A stretch of DNA of 48,086 nt from Sinorhizobium americanum. Lineage in GTDB: Bacteria > Pseudomonadota > Alphaproteobacteria > Rhizobiales > Rhizobiaceae. Shown here piece by piece: positions 1-8,881 of the stretch. The notes beneath the pieces are model-generated. The model was not told the origin of the DNA and did not search any database. It saw nothing but the letters and a program-made list of their open reading frames with translations. Position numbers and translations under genes: made by a program. Location of the stretch: NCBI RefSeq assembly GCF_001651855.1, contig NZ_LNQC01000031.1, forward strand, positions 1 through 48,086, in the 5' to 3' direction. Position 1 is the stretch's first letter. The number at the start of each line of letters is the position of its first letter.

Positions 1-113
1 ATTGGAGCCTGCCCGGAAGACCGATCTCCCGCTACTCCCATCAAGGGAGGCCGCCGGAGCCCCAATCATCCGATCTTTTTCTTTGGCACGGGCGGTAGGG
101 ATGGCGTTCTTCG
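1..113. other. Left-edge intergenic segment, no gene seen
   Basis: No convincing reading frame is visible here. CTCCC (35-39) and GGGAG (45-49) could form a short hairpin, and ATTGG (1-5) pairs with CCAAT (62-66) to close a larger one. The T-run at 75-79 lies too far away for a standard terminator on the plus strand. It may be folded intergenic DNA downstream of rnhB. Confidence 0.3.
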
Positions 114-812
114 TCAGGAATTGGCGTCGAGCGGTTCAGCGCTGATAGCAACCGGTTGCTCCTGGTCCTGCCGAAACGGGCGGAAGCTCATGCGATGCAA
201 CGAACAGGGTCCGTGGCTGTCGATGGCGTTTCGGTGCCGGACGGTGGCATAGCCTGCGTGCATGGCAAAGCCATAGGCGGGAAAGGTCGCGTCGGCGCGC
301 GCCATCATCCGGTCGCGGGTGACCTTTGCGACGATGGAAGCGGCAGCGATCGACACGGAGCGGGAATCGCCCTTGATGATCGCCTTCGCGTGGCAGGCGA
401 GGCCCTGCGGAACGTCGCGGCCATCGATGAGCGCGAAGCGCGCCGCAACCGAGAGGCCGTCGATCGCGCGGCGCATGGCGTCGAGGCTCGCCTTGAGGAT
501 GTCGGTTGCGTCGATATGTGCGGCCGAGGACGAGGCGATCGACACGGTCGCCGTCGCCATGATCTCGTTGAACAACACCTCGCGCTGCTCGGCCGTCAGC
601 AGTTTGCTGTCGTTGAGGCCGGCCGGCACGGCATTGGAATCGAGGATGACGGCTGCGGCCACCACCGGGCCGGCAAGCGGCCCGCGGCCGGCCTCGTCGG
701 CGCCGGCGACCGGCCAAAAACCATCCCGCTTGGCGGCGATTTCGAAGCTGAAGTCCGGAAACACCGGCTCGAGTTGAAAAAGCGGGGAATCGGGCGACTT
801 GCGACGTGACAT
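114..812 (-). CDS. rnhB: Ribonuclease HII
   Basis: RNase HII is a cytoplasmic endonuclease that nicks the RNA strand of RNA-DNA hybrids and starts removal of single ribonucleotides misincorporated in DNA. The 232-residue product carries the family signature: DEAGRG at residues 39-44 (first two acidic ligands), DSKLL at 68-72, LIDGRD with Asp130, KGDS with Asp149, and the conserved stretch [14 protein letters not shown] at about 154-167. The length fits the family, with a short alphaproteobacterial N-terminal extension of about 30 residues. It is transcribed leftward. The radical SAM gene lies about 165 bp upstream on the same strand, so it probably has its own promoter. Identification is by clear motif match. 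Confidence 0.96.
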   Translation of the reverse strand: MSRRKSPDSPLFQLEPVFPDFSFEIAAKRDGFWPVAGADEAGRGPLAGPVVAAAVILDSNAVPAGLNDSKLLTAEQREVLFNEIMATATVSIASSSAAHIDATDILKASLDAMRRAIDGLSVAARFALIDGRDVPQGLACHAKAIIKGDSRSVSIAAASIVAKVTRDRMMARADATFPAYGFAMHAGYATVRHRNAIDSHGPCSLHRMSFRPFRQDQEQPVAISAEPLDANS

Positions 813-977
813 GCGGGGGACCCTCGCATATTCGCCCGATTCCCTTCAAGCCCCCCGGTACGTGTGCGGCGGTAAACCGGGAGGAAAGCCAGCGCCATCC
901 TGAGGCAAGGGTGGCGCCGGAACTGAATTTGAGATGAAACGATCCTTGCGCTCACCCCATTCGCGCGGATCGTCCTC

Positions 978-2135
978 CTAAAGCAGCGACAGCTGCACAC
1001 CCATTCCCAGCGGCGGTACGAAAAGATCGTGCCGCAATTGGCGACGGGTAAGGTTGAGCTCCAGACGCTTGGCGGCAAGTTCGAATCGGCGGCCGATCTG
1101 CCAGGCATAGGGGCCGGCGCCCTTCATCCGCTTGCCGAACTCGGCGTCATAATCCTTGCCGCCGCGCATCGAGCGGACGAGCGACATCACGTGTCTGTAA
1201 CGATCCGGATAGTTCCTGAGCAGCCAGTCACGGAAGAGCGGGCTGACTTCGAGCGGCAGGCGCAGGAGCACGTAACTTGCTTCCGTAGCGCCTGCCGTTT
1301 TCGCGGCATCGAGCACGCGCTCGATCTCGTGATCGTTGAGAGCCGGGATGATCGGCGCCACCATCACGCCGGCTGGAATGCCTGCTTCGGAGATTGCGCG
1401 AATGGCTTCGAGCCGCTTCGGCGGTGTCGATGCCCGCGGCTCCATGGCCCGCGCCAGCTTGCGGTCGAGCGTCGTAACCGAAATGCCGACGCGCGCCAGA
1501 CCCCTCTCCGCCATCGGAGCGAGGAGATCGATGTCGCGCGTCACCAGCGCCGACTTGGTGACGATCATCACCGGATGATTGGCGGCCCTCAGCACCTCGA
1601 GGATCTGGCGCATGATGCGCCACTCCTTCTCGATCGGCTGATAGGGATCCGTGTTGGTGCCGATCGCGATCGGCCGCACCTTGTAGTCCGGCCTCGCCAG
1701 TTCGCGTTCCAGCAAGCGGGGAGCGTCCGGTTTGGCGAAGAGCTTCGATTCGAAGTCGAGCCCTGCCGAGAGCCCCATATAGGCGTGCGTCGGCCGCGCG
1801 AAACAATAGATGCAGCCGTGCTCGCAGCCCCTATAGGGATTGATGGATCGATCGAAGGATATGTCCGGCGACTCGTTGCGCGTGATGACGTTGCGGGGTT
1901 TTTCGACCTGAACTTCCGTCTTGAACGGCGGCAATTCCTCAAGGCTCTGCCAGCCGTCGTCGAACACTTCGCGCGTCCGCGGCTCGAAACGCCCGCCCAT
2001 GTTGAGCGCGGCACCGCGTCCCCGCCGGCGATCGACGTCCATTCTGGCACCCGTACCGGTGACGATCGCTTCGGCCAGCTCTGCGCTATTGCCGGGCGCA
2101 AAGGCGCCCTGCCTAAGTTGAGACAGCTCGGTCAT
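978..2135 (-). CDS. PA0069-family (SplB-like) radical SAM protein
   Basis: The 385-residue protein has the radical SAM motif CEHGCIYC with Cys104, Cys108 and Cys111 (CxxxCxxC), which should hold a 4Fe-4S cluster that cleaves S-adenosylmethionine. The surrounding YRGCEHGCIYCFAR and later GTNTDPYQPIEKEW are typical of the PA0069/Rv2578c group, which is distantly related to spore photoproduct lyase. The true substrate of this group is not known to me; a role in nucleic acid repair or modification is inference. A GAAC-N7-GAAC element at 2202-2216, 67 bp upstream of the start, matches the alphaproteobacterial LexA box and suggests SOS control. The start chosen is the first ATG of the frame, followed by MTELSQLRQG. 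Confidence 0.9.
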   Translation of the reverse strand: MTELSQLRQGAFAPGNSAELAEAIVTGTGARMDVDRRRGRGAALNMGGRFEPRTREVFDDGWQSLEELPPFKTEVQVEKPRNVITRNESPDISFDRSINPYRGCEHGCIYCFARPTHAYMGLSAGLDFESKLFAKPDAPRLLERELARPDYKVRPIAIGTNTDPYQPIEKEWRIMRQILEVLRAANHPVMIVTKSALVTRDIDLLAPMAERGLARVGISVTTLDRKLARAMEPRASTPPKRLEAIRAISEAGIPAGVMVAPIIPALNDHEIERVLDAAKTAGATEASYVLLRLPLEVSPLFRDWLLRNYPDRYRHVMSLVRSMRGGKDYDAEFGKRMKGAGPYAWQIGRRFELAAKRLELNLTRRQLRHDLFVPPLGMGVQLSLL

Positions 2136-2201
2136 GGAAATCTCCTCGGAACCGATTTGCGACTTCGTTCCGCTCTGATTATTTTCCTAGCCCACAAAGG
2201 A

Positions 2202-2216
2202 GAACATAGCAAGAAC
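2202..2216 (-). promoter_or_regulatory. Candidate LexA (SOS) box, GTTC-N7-GTTC
   Basis: Read on the minus strand this is GTTC-TTGCTAT-GTTC, the direct-repeat SOS box known for alphaproteobacterial LexA. It sits 67-81 bp upstream of the radical SAM start. A weak promoter match overlaps it on the same strand (TTGCTA, 17 bp, TAGGAA), which is where a repressor would act. The plus-strand glycosyltransferase-like gene starts 94 bp away in the other direction, so it could also be affected. The motif match is exact; function is inferred. Confidence 0.6.
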
Positions 2217-2309
2217 AAAATTCTGCTGCAGCGCGGGAATCGCCGAGACAGACCGCTAACCTCCCTTAAGAATTATGGTATCTGATGCAACGATACGCTA
2301 GGAGACGGT

Positions 2310-2846
2310 ATGCTGACGATCATAATGGAGACACGCGACAACGAGGCGGAACTCGCGCAGACCTTGTCGGTGCTTGTTGCCGGGGCCGTCGAGGGGCTCG
2401 TCAGCGACGTGATCATCCTGGATCACGGCTCGAGGGATGGCTCCGTACACGTCGCCGATGCCGCTGGCTGCCGCTTCTGCGCCGAATGGGACCTCGCCGA
2501 CGTCGTCCGTTCCGCGCGCGGTGACTGGCTGATGCTGCTTGAGCCGGGAGCCCGTCCGATAGGGCGGTGGGTGGACGAGCTCATCGAATATGTGGCGCTC
2601 AACAGGGAGCCGGCCCGGTTTTCGCCATCGCGCATGTACAGGCGGCCGCTCTTCAAGCGTTTGTCGCAGAAGGCGGCGCCGTTGGAAGCCGGGTTTCTGC
2701 TGCGCAAGCAGGATGCCGTGGCTGTCGCGCGTGCCGATATGCAGCTCAGCGACATCGCCAATGCGCGGGCGGTTCGCAAGCTGACGACTGAAATCGTTCC
2801 GGCATGGGTCGCTCTCGGCAATCGATCTCGGTCCGCGCCTATTTGA
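2310..2846 (+). CDS. Small glycosyltransferase family 2-like protein
   Basis: The 178-residue product starts with MLTIIMETRDNEAELAQTL and continues with VIILDHGSRDGSVHVADAAG. This resembles the N-terminal nucleotide-binding half of family 2 glycosyltransferases, where a D-x-S-x-D-G element follows the second strand. The DxD region seems replaced by LMLLEPGARP, so the metal-binding acid is not obvious. The protein is shorter than typical GT2 enzymes (about 240 or more residues), so activity is uncertain. A good Shine-Dalgarno (AGGAG, 5 nt from ATG) supports the start. It stands alone on the plus strand between the radical SAM gene and moaB. Confidence 0.7.
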   Translation: MLTIIMETRDNEAELAQTLSVLVAGAVEGLVSDVIILDHGSRDGSVHVADAAGCRFCAEWDLADVVRSARGDWLMLLEPGARPIGRWVDELIEYVALNREPARFSPSRMYRRPLFKRLSQKAAPLEAGFLLRKQDAVAVARADMQLSDIANARAVRKLTTEIVPAWVALGNRSRSAPI

Positions 2847-3162
2847 AACGGCTCTGCTGCGGCGTCCTTTGCGCTTCTGAAAAGACACGCGGCGCTGGGC
2901 ACAAGAGGGAAGTGCCTTGCGGCACCCCCTGAAGCAACTCTCAAATGACCTTGTCTAGGAAAAGGGCTTGCCATGCTGCTCCATCTCCTTTGGTGGGGCA
3001 TCATGTCGTATGACTCTATAGCTCTTTCCACGGGGAAAAGGGAAAGAGGCGTCTTCGCTTCGCCTGGTACGGATGCTCGCTAGGTGCATTGTTTCTGGTC
3101 GGCTGACGAGTAGTAATTTAGCGGGTTCAACCATGCGTGGCTGTTCCAAACGGAACAGGTGG
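2847..3162. other. 316-bp intergenic region with several inverted repeats
   Basis: This gap between convergent genes has no convincing gene; a 64-codon minus-strand frame lacks any recognisable feature. It contains GTGCC-TTGC-GGCAC (2912-2925), CTCTTTCC paired with GGAAAGAG (3022-3029/3041-3048), and CTGTTCC-AAAC-GGAACAG (3141-3158). The last lies just past the moaB stop and could act as its terminator, although no T-run follows on the minus strand. The density of stems recalls rhizobial intergenic mosaic repeats, but I cannot assign it to a named family. Confidence 0.45.
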
Positions 3163-3705
3163 TCAACCGCGTTTCAGGTGCTCATCCAGCCGCGGCATGA
3201 TCTCAACGAAGTTGCAGGGCATGTGCCGGTAGTCGAGCTGCTGCTTCAGGATTCCGTCCCAGGCGTCCTTGCAGGCGCCGGGCGACCCGGGCAATACGAA
3301 GATGAAGGTGGCGTTGGCGACGCCGGCCGTTGCCCGCGACTGGATCGTCGAGGTGCCGATCTTGTCGTAGGAGATCCGGTGAAAGACTTCGGAGAAGCCG
3401 TCCATGCGTTTCTCGAATAGCGGCTCCAGGGCTTCGGGCGTCACGTCTCGGCCGGTGAAGCCGGTCCCCCCTGTGGTGATGACAACGTCGATCGCCGCAT
3501 CCAGCGTCCAGGCCCTTACCTGATCGTAGATCTTCTGGCGGTCGTCGGACACGATTTCGCGCGCCTCGAGCCGATGGCCGGCGTCGCTTATGCGTGCCTC
3601 GAGCGTGTCGCCCGATTTATCGTCGGCGCGCGTGCGAGTATCGGAAACCGTGAGGACGGCGACCCCGACCGGAATGAAGGGACGTGTTTCGTCGATGCCA
3701 GCCAT
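3163..3705 (-). CDS. moaB: Molybdenum cofactor biosynthesis protein B (MoaB/MogA family)
   Basis: MoaB-type proteins bind molybdopterin and belong to the MogA adenylyltransferase fold; in bacteria that also have MogA the exact role of MoaB is unsettled. The 180-residue sequence shows [10 protein letters not shown] at about 15-24, [11 protein letters not shown] at 77-87 (the substrate-binding GGTG loop) and LPGSPGA at 138-144, all family hallmarks. The length is normal. It is the last gene of the tight TPR - ispE - moaB run: its ATG is 3 nt past the ispE stop, so it is almost certainly cotranscribed. A possible terminator hairpin lies at 3141-3158. Confidence 0.95.
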   Translation of the reverse strand: MAGIDETRPFIPVGVAVLTVSDTRTRADDKSGDTLEARISDAGHRLEAREIVSDDRQKIYDQVRAWTLDAAIDVVITTGGTGFTGRDVTPEALEPLFEKRMDGFSEVFHRISYDKIGTSTIQSRATAGVANATFIFVLPGSPGACKDAWDGILKQQLDYRHMPCNFVEIMPRLDEHLKRG

Positions 3706-3708
3706 TGC

Positions 3709-4620
3709 CTATCCTCGCTCCCCCGCGGTTCGGGTGGCTAGAACGTACCACTCAGGATGATCGGCGGAAATGCGTTGCGCCGCCGCAGCCGCCCTTTCGT
3801 CGCTGTCGAAGAGGCCGAAGCTGGTGGCGCCTGAACCGGACATCCGCACCAGTTTGGCTTCCACGGTTTGCAACGCAGCCGACACCGCGTCTATCGTCGG
3901 CTCCAGCGCGCGCGCCGGCCGCTCCAGATCGTTACGCATTCCGGCAAGCGCCGTCAGCCAGTCCGCCGCCGTGCGGGCGACCGGTGGAAGGGTGAGGGGA
4001 GGGTTGCACTTCTCGGCTAGCATCCGGAAGATGACCGGGGTCGAGACGGCGACGAGCGGATTGACGAGGACGATCGCGAAGGACGGCAGATCGGCAACCG
4101 GGGCAATCTCTTCGCCGATCCCCTTCGCAAGCAACGGCCTGCCGTCGAGACACATGGGCACATCGGCACCAAGTGCAAGTGCGAGCTCCCCGAGCTTTTC
4201 CGGGGCGATCTCTGCTCTCCACAGTGAAAGCAGGCCCCGAAGCGTTGCAGCCGCATCCGCCGAACCTCCGCCGATGCCCGAGGCGATCGGCAGGTTCTTC
4301 TCCAGATGCAGATGGACGGGTCCCGCCGCATCGCCGCGCTCGATCAGTTCCCTTCGCAAGAGGTCGCGAGCCCGCAGCACCAGATTGCCGCTCTTGCCTT
4401 CCGCCGAAAGCGGCAGATCGCGCCCGAAAGGGCCAGACAGGGTGAAGCGGTCGGCCTCCGCCGGCGAGAGTGCGACCCGATCGCCGCACTCCGCAAAAGT
4501 GACGAGGCTTTCCAGAAGATGATGTCCGTCGGCGCGCTGTCCGACGACATGCAGAGCGAGATTGATCTTGGCCGGCGCCGCACGGGTCAGCGCGAAGCCG
4601 GCGATGCCGTCCGGCCGCAT
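3709..4620 (-). CDS. ispE: 4-diphosphocytidyl-2-C-methyl-D-erythritol kinase
   Basis: IspE phosphorylates CDP-methylerythritol at the 2-hydroxyl, the fourth step of the MEP route to isopentenyl diphosphate. The 303-residue product has PAKINL at 16-21, with the conserved lysine, ADGHH at 30-34, and the glycine-rich GHMP-kinase ATP loop PIASGIGGGSADAA at 111-124. I chose the ATG at 4620 (MRPDGIAGFALTRAAPAKIN) over an upstream in-frame one at 4650, which would overlap the TPR gene by 26 bp. With this choice ispE begins 4 nt after that gene's stop and ends 3 nt before moaB starts, a typical operon arrangement. Confidence 0.96.
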   Translation of the reverse strand: MRPDGIAGFALTRAAPAKINLALHVVGQRADGHHLLESLVTFAECGDRVALSPAEADRFTLSGPFGRDLPLSAEGKSGNLVLRARDLLRRELIERGDAAGPVHLHLEKNLPIASGIGGGSADAAATLRGLLSLWRAEIAPEKLGELALALGADVPMCLDGRPLLAKGIGEEIAPVADLPSFAIVLVNPLVAVSTPVIFRMLAEKCNPPLTLPPVARTAADWLTALAGMRNDLERPARALEPTIDAVSAALQTVEAKLVRMSGSGATSFGLFDSDERAAAAAQRISADHPEWYVLATRTAGERG

Positions 4621-4624
4621 GCTG

Positions 4625-6457
4625 TCACGATTTCTTGTCCGGCGCGGCAACCTCGGGGCCCGGCTTCTTCGGCAGCGTCTCCTTGGCGTCCGCCGCGGCT
4701 GGAACGTTCTGCTTGAGCGGCGGCAGGCCCTTCTCGATCTTCGCCTTGATCTTCGGAACTTCCGCTTCCTCGGGCTTCATTTCGAGGGCCTGGTTCCACT
4801 GGAAAACGGCCTCAAGCTTGCGTCCGACCCGCCAATAGGCATCGCCGAGATGGTCGTTGATCGTCGGGTCGCCGGCCATCAGCTCGGCGGCGCGCTCCAA
4901 TTCCGTCACCGCCTCGTCGAAGCGATTCATGCGGAAATAGGCCCAGCCGAGCGAGTCGACGATGTAGCCGTCGTCGGGTTTGAGCTCGACCGCCTTGCGG
5001 ATCATATCCAGGCCTTTGCCGAGGTTGATGTTCATGTCGACCCACGAATAGCCGAGATAGTTCAGGACCTGCGGCTGATTCGGATTGAGCTCGAGCGCCT
5101 TCAGGAAATTCGGCTCCGCCTTCGCCCAGACCTTCTGCCGCTCATAGGCGATCCCCCGCTGGAAGAATACCGTCCAGTCGCTACGCTTCGGCACCGGGCC
5201 GATCGCCTCGACGGCGCGGTCGTAAAGCTCGCCCATCTCCTTGTACGCCTTGGCGTCGGAAAGGACGCTGCCATAGGCGAGATAGTTGCGGATGTTCTTC
5301 GGATCGACTTCGATTAGCGCCTGCAGGTGTTTCTTCGCCTCGTCGACCTTGCCGACGTCGGCCAGCGCCAGACCGAGCTGAAGCTCGGAGACGCGGCGCA
5401 TTGGCGAATCTGCCGGCACACTCTTGTAAAGCGCGATCGCCTCTTCCTGCTTCTTCAGATTTTCCGCGATGCCGCCGAGCATCACCAGGATATCGGCGCT
5501 TTGCGGATCGAGGTGACGGGCGGTCTGCAGATAGAGCGTGACGATGTCTTCCGCTCCCTCGCGGTTGAGAGCGCCGCCGATCGAAAAGAGGACTGCGGCA
5601 GCCCCTTGTGCGGCGTTGCCCACCTGCTGCTCTTGCGCCTCGTCCTTTGCGATGCTCTCCCTGAGCGCCTCAAGCGGCGTGTAGTTGTTGACCATGCTCT
5701 CGCCGACGGCAACCGTATCCAGCGCCTTCTGCTTGTTGCCCTCGCGGGCTTCGAAGCGAGCCAGCGCCTCGACCGCGCGCATGAACGTGTCCGGCGCGGC
5801 ACTGCCGCCCTCCCGGTCGAGAATGGCGTCGTTCAGCCGGGCCCGTGCTGTCGCCTTGTCGCCGGCCGCAAGCGCGATCGCGCCGGCGTGATAGTTCTTG
5901 AACACTCGGAACCATTCCGGCCCTTCGAGCGCCTTGATCTGGGCGACGGCCTCCTTGGGCCTGCCCTGGCCGGCCTTCGCCCAGGAGGAGAGCAGCGTGC
6001 TCATCAGCCGGTCGAGATCGTTCGGTCCCTGATAGTTCAGAAGCTTCTGGGCGCTGCGATATTCGCGCTTGCGGATCGCCTCGATGGCCCGGACGGTGGT
6101 GGTGATCCGCTCGACGGCCGGGTCTGCTTTCAGCGCCTCGGCAATCTTGACGCCTTCATCGAACTTGCCGCTCATCAGCAGCGTGATCATCAGCCGCTGT
6201 TTGACCTCGGTATTGTCCGGTTCGAACCTGAGGGCAATGCGGTAGAGTTCCGTCGCCGTTGCGAAGTCGCGATCGACGTCGGCCGTCCGCGCCGCCAGGA
6301 AGGCGCCGGCGAAGGTGTTGACGCTCCTGACGTCGAAAGGCCGGGCATCCTCGACGGCCGCCTTGTCTTCAGCAAATGCCTGATGGCTTCCGGTCACACA
6401 CAGAAGAGCCAGCATTGCCGCTCCGCCGAGAAGGCGAAGGAATGTATTATGCCGCAT
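4625..6457 (-). CDS. Exported tetratricopeptide-repeat protein
   Basis: The 610-residue protein begins with a signal peptide (MRHNTFLRLLGGAAMLALLCVTGSHQAFA, cleaved around residue 29) and should act in the periplasm or at the envelope. Most of the rest is helical TPR units, clearest in the C-terminal third with ALELNPNQPQVLNYLGYSW, AVELKPDDGYIVDSLGWAY and AAELMAGDPTINDHLGDAY. The tail is rich in Lys, Pro and Ala. TPR scaffolds bind other proteins; the partner here is unknown. The start at 6457 has an AAAGG 7 nt upstream and gives the signal peptide directly, whereas the longer frame from 6526 would bury it. It leads the operon with ispE and moaB. Confidence 0.9.
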   Translation of the reverse strand: MRHNTFLRLLGGAAMLALLCVTGSHQAFAEDKAAVEDARPFDVRSVNTFAGAFLAARTADVDRDFATATELYRIALRFEPDNTEVKQRLMITLLMSGKFDEGVKIAEALKADPAVERITTTVRAIEAIRKREYRSAQKLLNYQGPNDLDRLMSTLLSSWAKAGQGRPKEAVAQIKALEGPEWFRVFKNYHAGAIALAAGDKATARARLNDAILDREGGSAAPDTFMRAVEALARFEAREGNKQKALDTVAVGESMVNNYTPLEALRESIAKDEAQEQQVGNAAQGAAAVLFSIGGALNREGAEDIVTLYLQTARHLDPQSADILVMLGGIAENLKKQEEAIALYKSVPADSPMRRVSELQLGLALADVGKVDEAKKHLQALIEVDPKNIRNYLAYGSVLSDAKAYKEMGELYDRAVEAIGPVPKRSDWTVFFQRGIAYERQKVWAKAEPNFLKALELNPNQPQVLNYLGYSWVDMNINLGKGLDMIRKAVELKPDDGYIVDSLGWAYFRMNRFDEAVTELERAAELMAGDPTINDHLGDAYWRVGRKLEAVFQWNQALEMKPEEAEVPKIKAKIEKGLPPLKQNVPAAADAKETLPKKPGPEVAAPDKKS

Positions 6458-6621
6458 GTCAAACCTTTCGTTGCCGATCGTCTCGGCTCGCCGCGTCTCT
6501 GCTGGTTCTTCCGGAGTCGATCGCAAGTTGCCGAACGCAAGTCTTGAAGAATAGAATGGCTTTTTTGGCGCAACGCGGCAAGAAATTCCTCCCGCGGAGA
6601 ATATTGCTCCTCGCCCGGCGC

Positions 6622-7638
6622 TCAGCTCACCCGATCGATGCAGAAGTCGATCACCTCGATCAGAGCCGACTTCCAGGAAGACGACGGCAACGGCGCCAGA
6701 GCGTCGCGCGCAATCGTCCCATAGTGCTGGGCGCGGGCGATCGTGTCGGCCAGTCCGCCGTAGCGGCGAATGAGGCCGAGGGCCTTGTCGAGATTGGCCG
6801 CGTCGCTGGCGCCGCCTTCGATGGCTTCGCGCCAGAAAGCCCGATCCTCCGGCGTGCCGCGCCGGTAGGAAAGGATGACCGGGAGGGTGATCTTGCCCTC
6901 GCGGAAGTCGTCGCCGATATTCTTACCGAGATCGCTCGACGAGCCGCCATAGTCAAGAACGTCGTCGACGAGTTGGAAGGCGAGGCCGAGGTTCATGCCG
7001 TAGGATTTCAACGCATTGCGATCGGCGCGGCTGGCGCTCGCGACGATCGGCCCGACCTCCGCGGCGGCGGCAAAGAGCGCCGCGGTCTTGGCCCGGATGA
7101 CCTGCAGGTAGTCGTCCTCGGTCGTCTCCATGTTCTTGGCGACCGAGAGCTGCAGCACTTCGCCCTCGGCGATCACCGAGGCGGCGGTGGACAGCACATC
7201 GAGCGCGTCGAGCGAGCCGACATCGACCATCATGCGGAACGCCTGCCCCAGCAGGAAATCGCCGACCAGCACGCTCGCCTGGTTGCCCCAGATCGTCCGC
7301 GCCGTCGACTTGCCGCGCCTGAGGTCGCTCTCATCGACGACGTCGTCGTGGAGCAGTGTCGCCGTATGCATGAATTCGACGCTGGTTGCGAGCTTGACAT
7401 GGGCGTCGCCTTCGTGGCCGAACATCGAAGCGGCAGCGAGCGTCAGCATTGGCCGCAACCGCTTTCCGCCGGACGAAATCAGGTGGTTGGCGACCTCCGG
7501 GATCATCTGCACGTCGGAACCGGCTTTGGAGAGGATGAGCTGATTGACGCGCTCCATGTCGGACGCCGTCAGGTCGACGAGCGGCTTCACGGAAGCCTGT
7601 TTGTTTTTATTGTCTTCCAGCGGTATCACTACGCCCAA
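6622..7638 (-). CDS. ispB: Long-chain polyprenyl diphosphate synthase (ubiquinone side chain)
   Basis: This trans-prenyltransferase adds isopentenyl units to an allylic diphosphate to build the polyprenyl tail of ubiquinone, probably decaprenyl in rhizobia. The first aspartate-rich motif DDVVDESDLRRGK (Asp98, Asp99, Asp102) and the second DDVLDYGG (Asp225, Asp226, Asp229) are intact, with GGKRLRP at 58-64 and KNIGDDFREGK after the second. I place the start at a TTG (7638; MGVVIPLEDN) because AGGAG lies 9 nt upstream and no suitable ATG exists; this gives 338 residues, normal for the family. An in-frame ATG at 7725 would add 29 unusual residues. The product likely feeds UbiA, encoded at 26777-27736. 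Confidence 0.93.
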   Translation of the reverse strand: MGVVIPLEDNKNKQASVKPLVDLTASDMERVNQLILSKAGSDVQMIPEVANHLISSGGKRLRPMLTLAAASMFGHEGDAHVKLATSVEFMHTATLLHDDVVDESDLRRGKSTARTIWGNQASVLVGDFLLGQAFRMMVDVGSLDALDVLSTAASVIAEGEVLQLSVAKNMETTEDDYLQVIRAKTAALFAAAAEVGPIVASASRADRNALKSYGMNLGLAFQLVDDVLDYGGSSSDLGKNIGDDFREGKITLPVILSYRRGTPEDRAFWREAIEGGASDAANLDKALGLIRRYGGLADTIARAQHYGTIARDALAPLPSSSWKSALIEVIDFCIDRVS

Positions 7639-7749
7639 CGCCCCGGACTCCTGCTTCGTTGTCGGGTTTGACAATAGAAAGCGGGGCTTCGGGCGGCAAG
7701 AGGCGAATTGCCTCGCCCGCTGCAATTTAAGACGGGATCACTGAGGCGA

Positions 7750-7971
7750 ATGAAGGAACTGATCCGCACCAACGACGCCGTGCTGCTCTCCTTTGCGGAA
7801 AGCCTGATGAAGGATGCCGGCATTGTATGCCTGATTGCCGATCGGGACATGAGCATCCTCGAAGGCTCGCTCGGCCTCTTGCCGCGCCGCTTTCTGGTGG
7901 CAGATGAGGACGCCGATAGAGCACGGCGTATTCTCATCGATGCCGGCCTGGAAAAGGAACTGCGGCAATGA
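7750..7971 (+). CDS. DUF2007 domain protein (putative signal-transducing protein)
   Basis: The 73-residue product MKELIRTNDAVLLSFAESLMKDAG... matches the small DUF2007 family, with the typical pattern of a short strand, a helix (LSFAESLMKDAGI) and a C-terminal strand-helix unit ending in RRFLVADEDADRARRILIDAG. Members are often annotated as PII-like signal-transducing proteins, but the function is not established. The ATG at 7750 matches the usual N-terminus; the frame is open further upstream, overlapping the divergent polyprenyl synthase leader. It heads a plus-strand run with the methyltransferase 49 bp downstream. Confidence 0.85.
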   Translation: MKELIRTNDAVLLSFAESLMKDAGIVCLIADRDMSILEGSLGLLPRRFLVADEDADRARRILIDAGLEKELRQ

Positions 7972-8020
7972 CGCCTGCCCTGCCGACAAGCGGGCGCCGG
8001 TTCGCGACGCCGTTGCTGAA

Positions 8021-8803
8021 ATGACGACAATGACGACAACGGCGGAAACCGTGGACGCGTTTCACCGCGGGAAATTTCATTTGATCCAGCCGCTCGGCCA
8101 GGGCCATCGCTCCGGCATGGACGCGATGCTGCTTGCCGCGCTCGTTTCGTGCGAGCGGCCTTGCCGCGTCGCCGATCTCGGTGCTGGCGCGGGGGCGGCC
8201 GGCATGGCGGTCGCCTCAAGGCTCGAAGAAGCAGAGGTCTTGCTCGTCGAGCGCTCGCCGATCATGACCGACTTTGCCCGCCGCAGCCTTGCGCTGCCAG
8301 AAAACGCGCGCTTCGCCGCGCGGGTCGCCGTACTCGAGGCGGATGTTTCGCTGAACGGCAAGGCGCGTGCCGCCGCCGGCCTTCCGGATGATGCCTTCGA
8401 TCACGTGATCATGAACCCGCCGTTCAACGATGCCGCCGACCGCAGGACGCCGGATCGCCTCAAGGCGGAGGCGCATGCGATGAGCGACAATCTCTTCGAG
8501 ACCTGGATCAAGACCGCCGGGGCGATCATGAAACCCGGCGGGCAGCTTTCGCTGATCGCGCGGCCGGAATCGATCGCCGAGATCATTGCCGCCTGTGGCC
8601 GCCGTGTCGGCGGCATCGAGATCACGCCGATCCTGCCGCGTGCCGGCGAGAATGCGGTGAGAATCCTGGTGACGGCCATCAAGCAGAGTCGCAAGCGTCT
8701 GGTGCTCCGGGCGCCGCTGATCATGCACGCCGAAGGGGCGCACCGTTTCTCGCCGCAGGTCGATGATTTCAACAATGGCCGCGCCGCCTATCGCCGCCGA
8801 TGA
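8021..8803 (+). CDS. tRNA1(Val) adenine(37)-N6-methyltransferase family protein
   Basis: This class I SAM-dependent methyltransferase has the SAM-binding loop DLGAGAG at 52-58 and the amino-methyltransferase motif NPPF at 132-135 (IMNPPFND). The N-terminus FHRGKFHLIQPLGQGHRSGMDAMLLAA is typical of the TrmN6/YfiC group, which methylates N6 of A37 in tRNA1(Val). The substrate assignment comes from family membership. The ATG at 8021 starts just before this conserved block and gives 260 residues; an earlier in-frame ATG at 7904 would overlap the DUF2007 gene by 68 bp. Confidence 0.88.
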   Translation: MTTMTTTAETVDAFHRGKFHLIQPLGQGHRSGMDAMLLAALVSCERPCRVADLGAGAGAAGMAVASRLEEAEVLLVERSPIMTDFARRSLALPENARFAARVAVLEADVSLNGKARAAAGLPDDAFDHVIMNPPFNDAADRRTPDRLKAEAHAMSDNLFETWIKTAGAIMKPGGQLSLIARPESIAEIIAACGRRVGGIEITPILPRAGENAVRILVTAIKQSRKRLVLRAPLIMHAEGAHRFSPQVDDFNNGRAAYRRR

Positions 8804-8881
8804 TTAACGGTAAGCGTGCCATTGCGTTTGTGGCGCCAATGCATACATGCAGGGTCGGGTTCGTATCGGGCAGGAGTTGAA

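Noticed and set aside
136..849. Minus-strand frame of 237 codons over rnhB
   Set aside because: It overlaps rnhB in another frame, has Arg- and Pro-rich low-complexity translation typical of GC-rich shadow frames, and no family features.
2202..2220. GAAC repeats as a chance feature of AT-rich spacer
   Set aside because: Chance was considered, but the exact seven-base spacing, orientation and location before a repair-like gene made it worth reporting rather than discarding.
1029..2285. Plus-strand frame of 418 codons antisense to the radical SAM gene
   Set aside because: Long open antisense frames are common in GC-rich DNA. The minus strand encodes a clear radical SAM protein with its cysteine motif.
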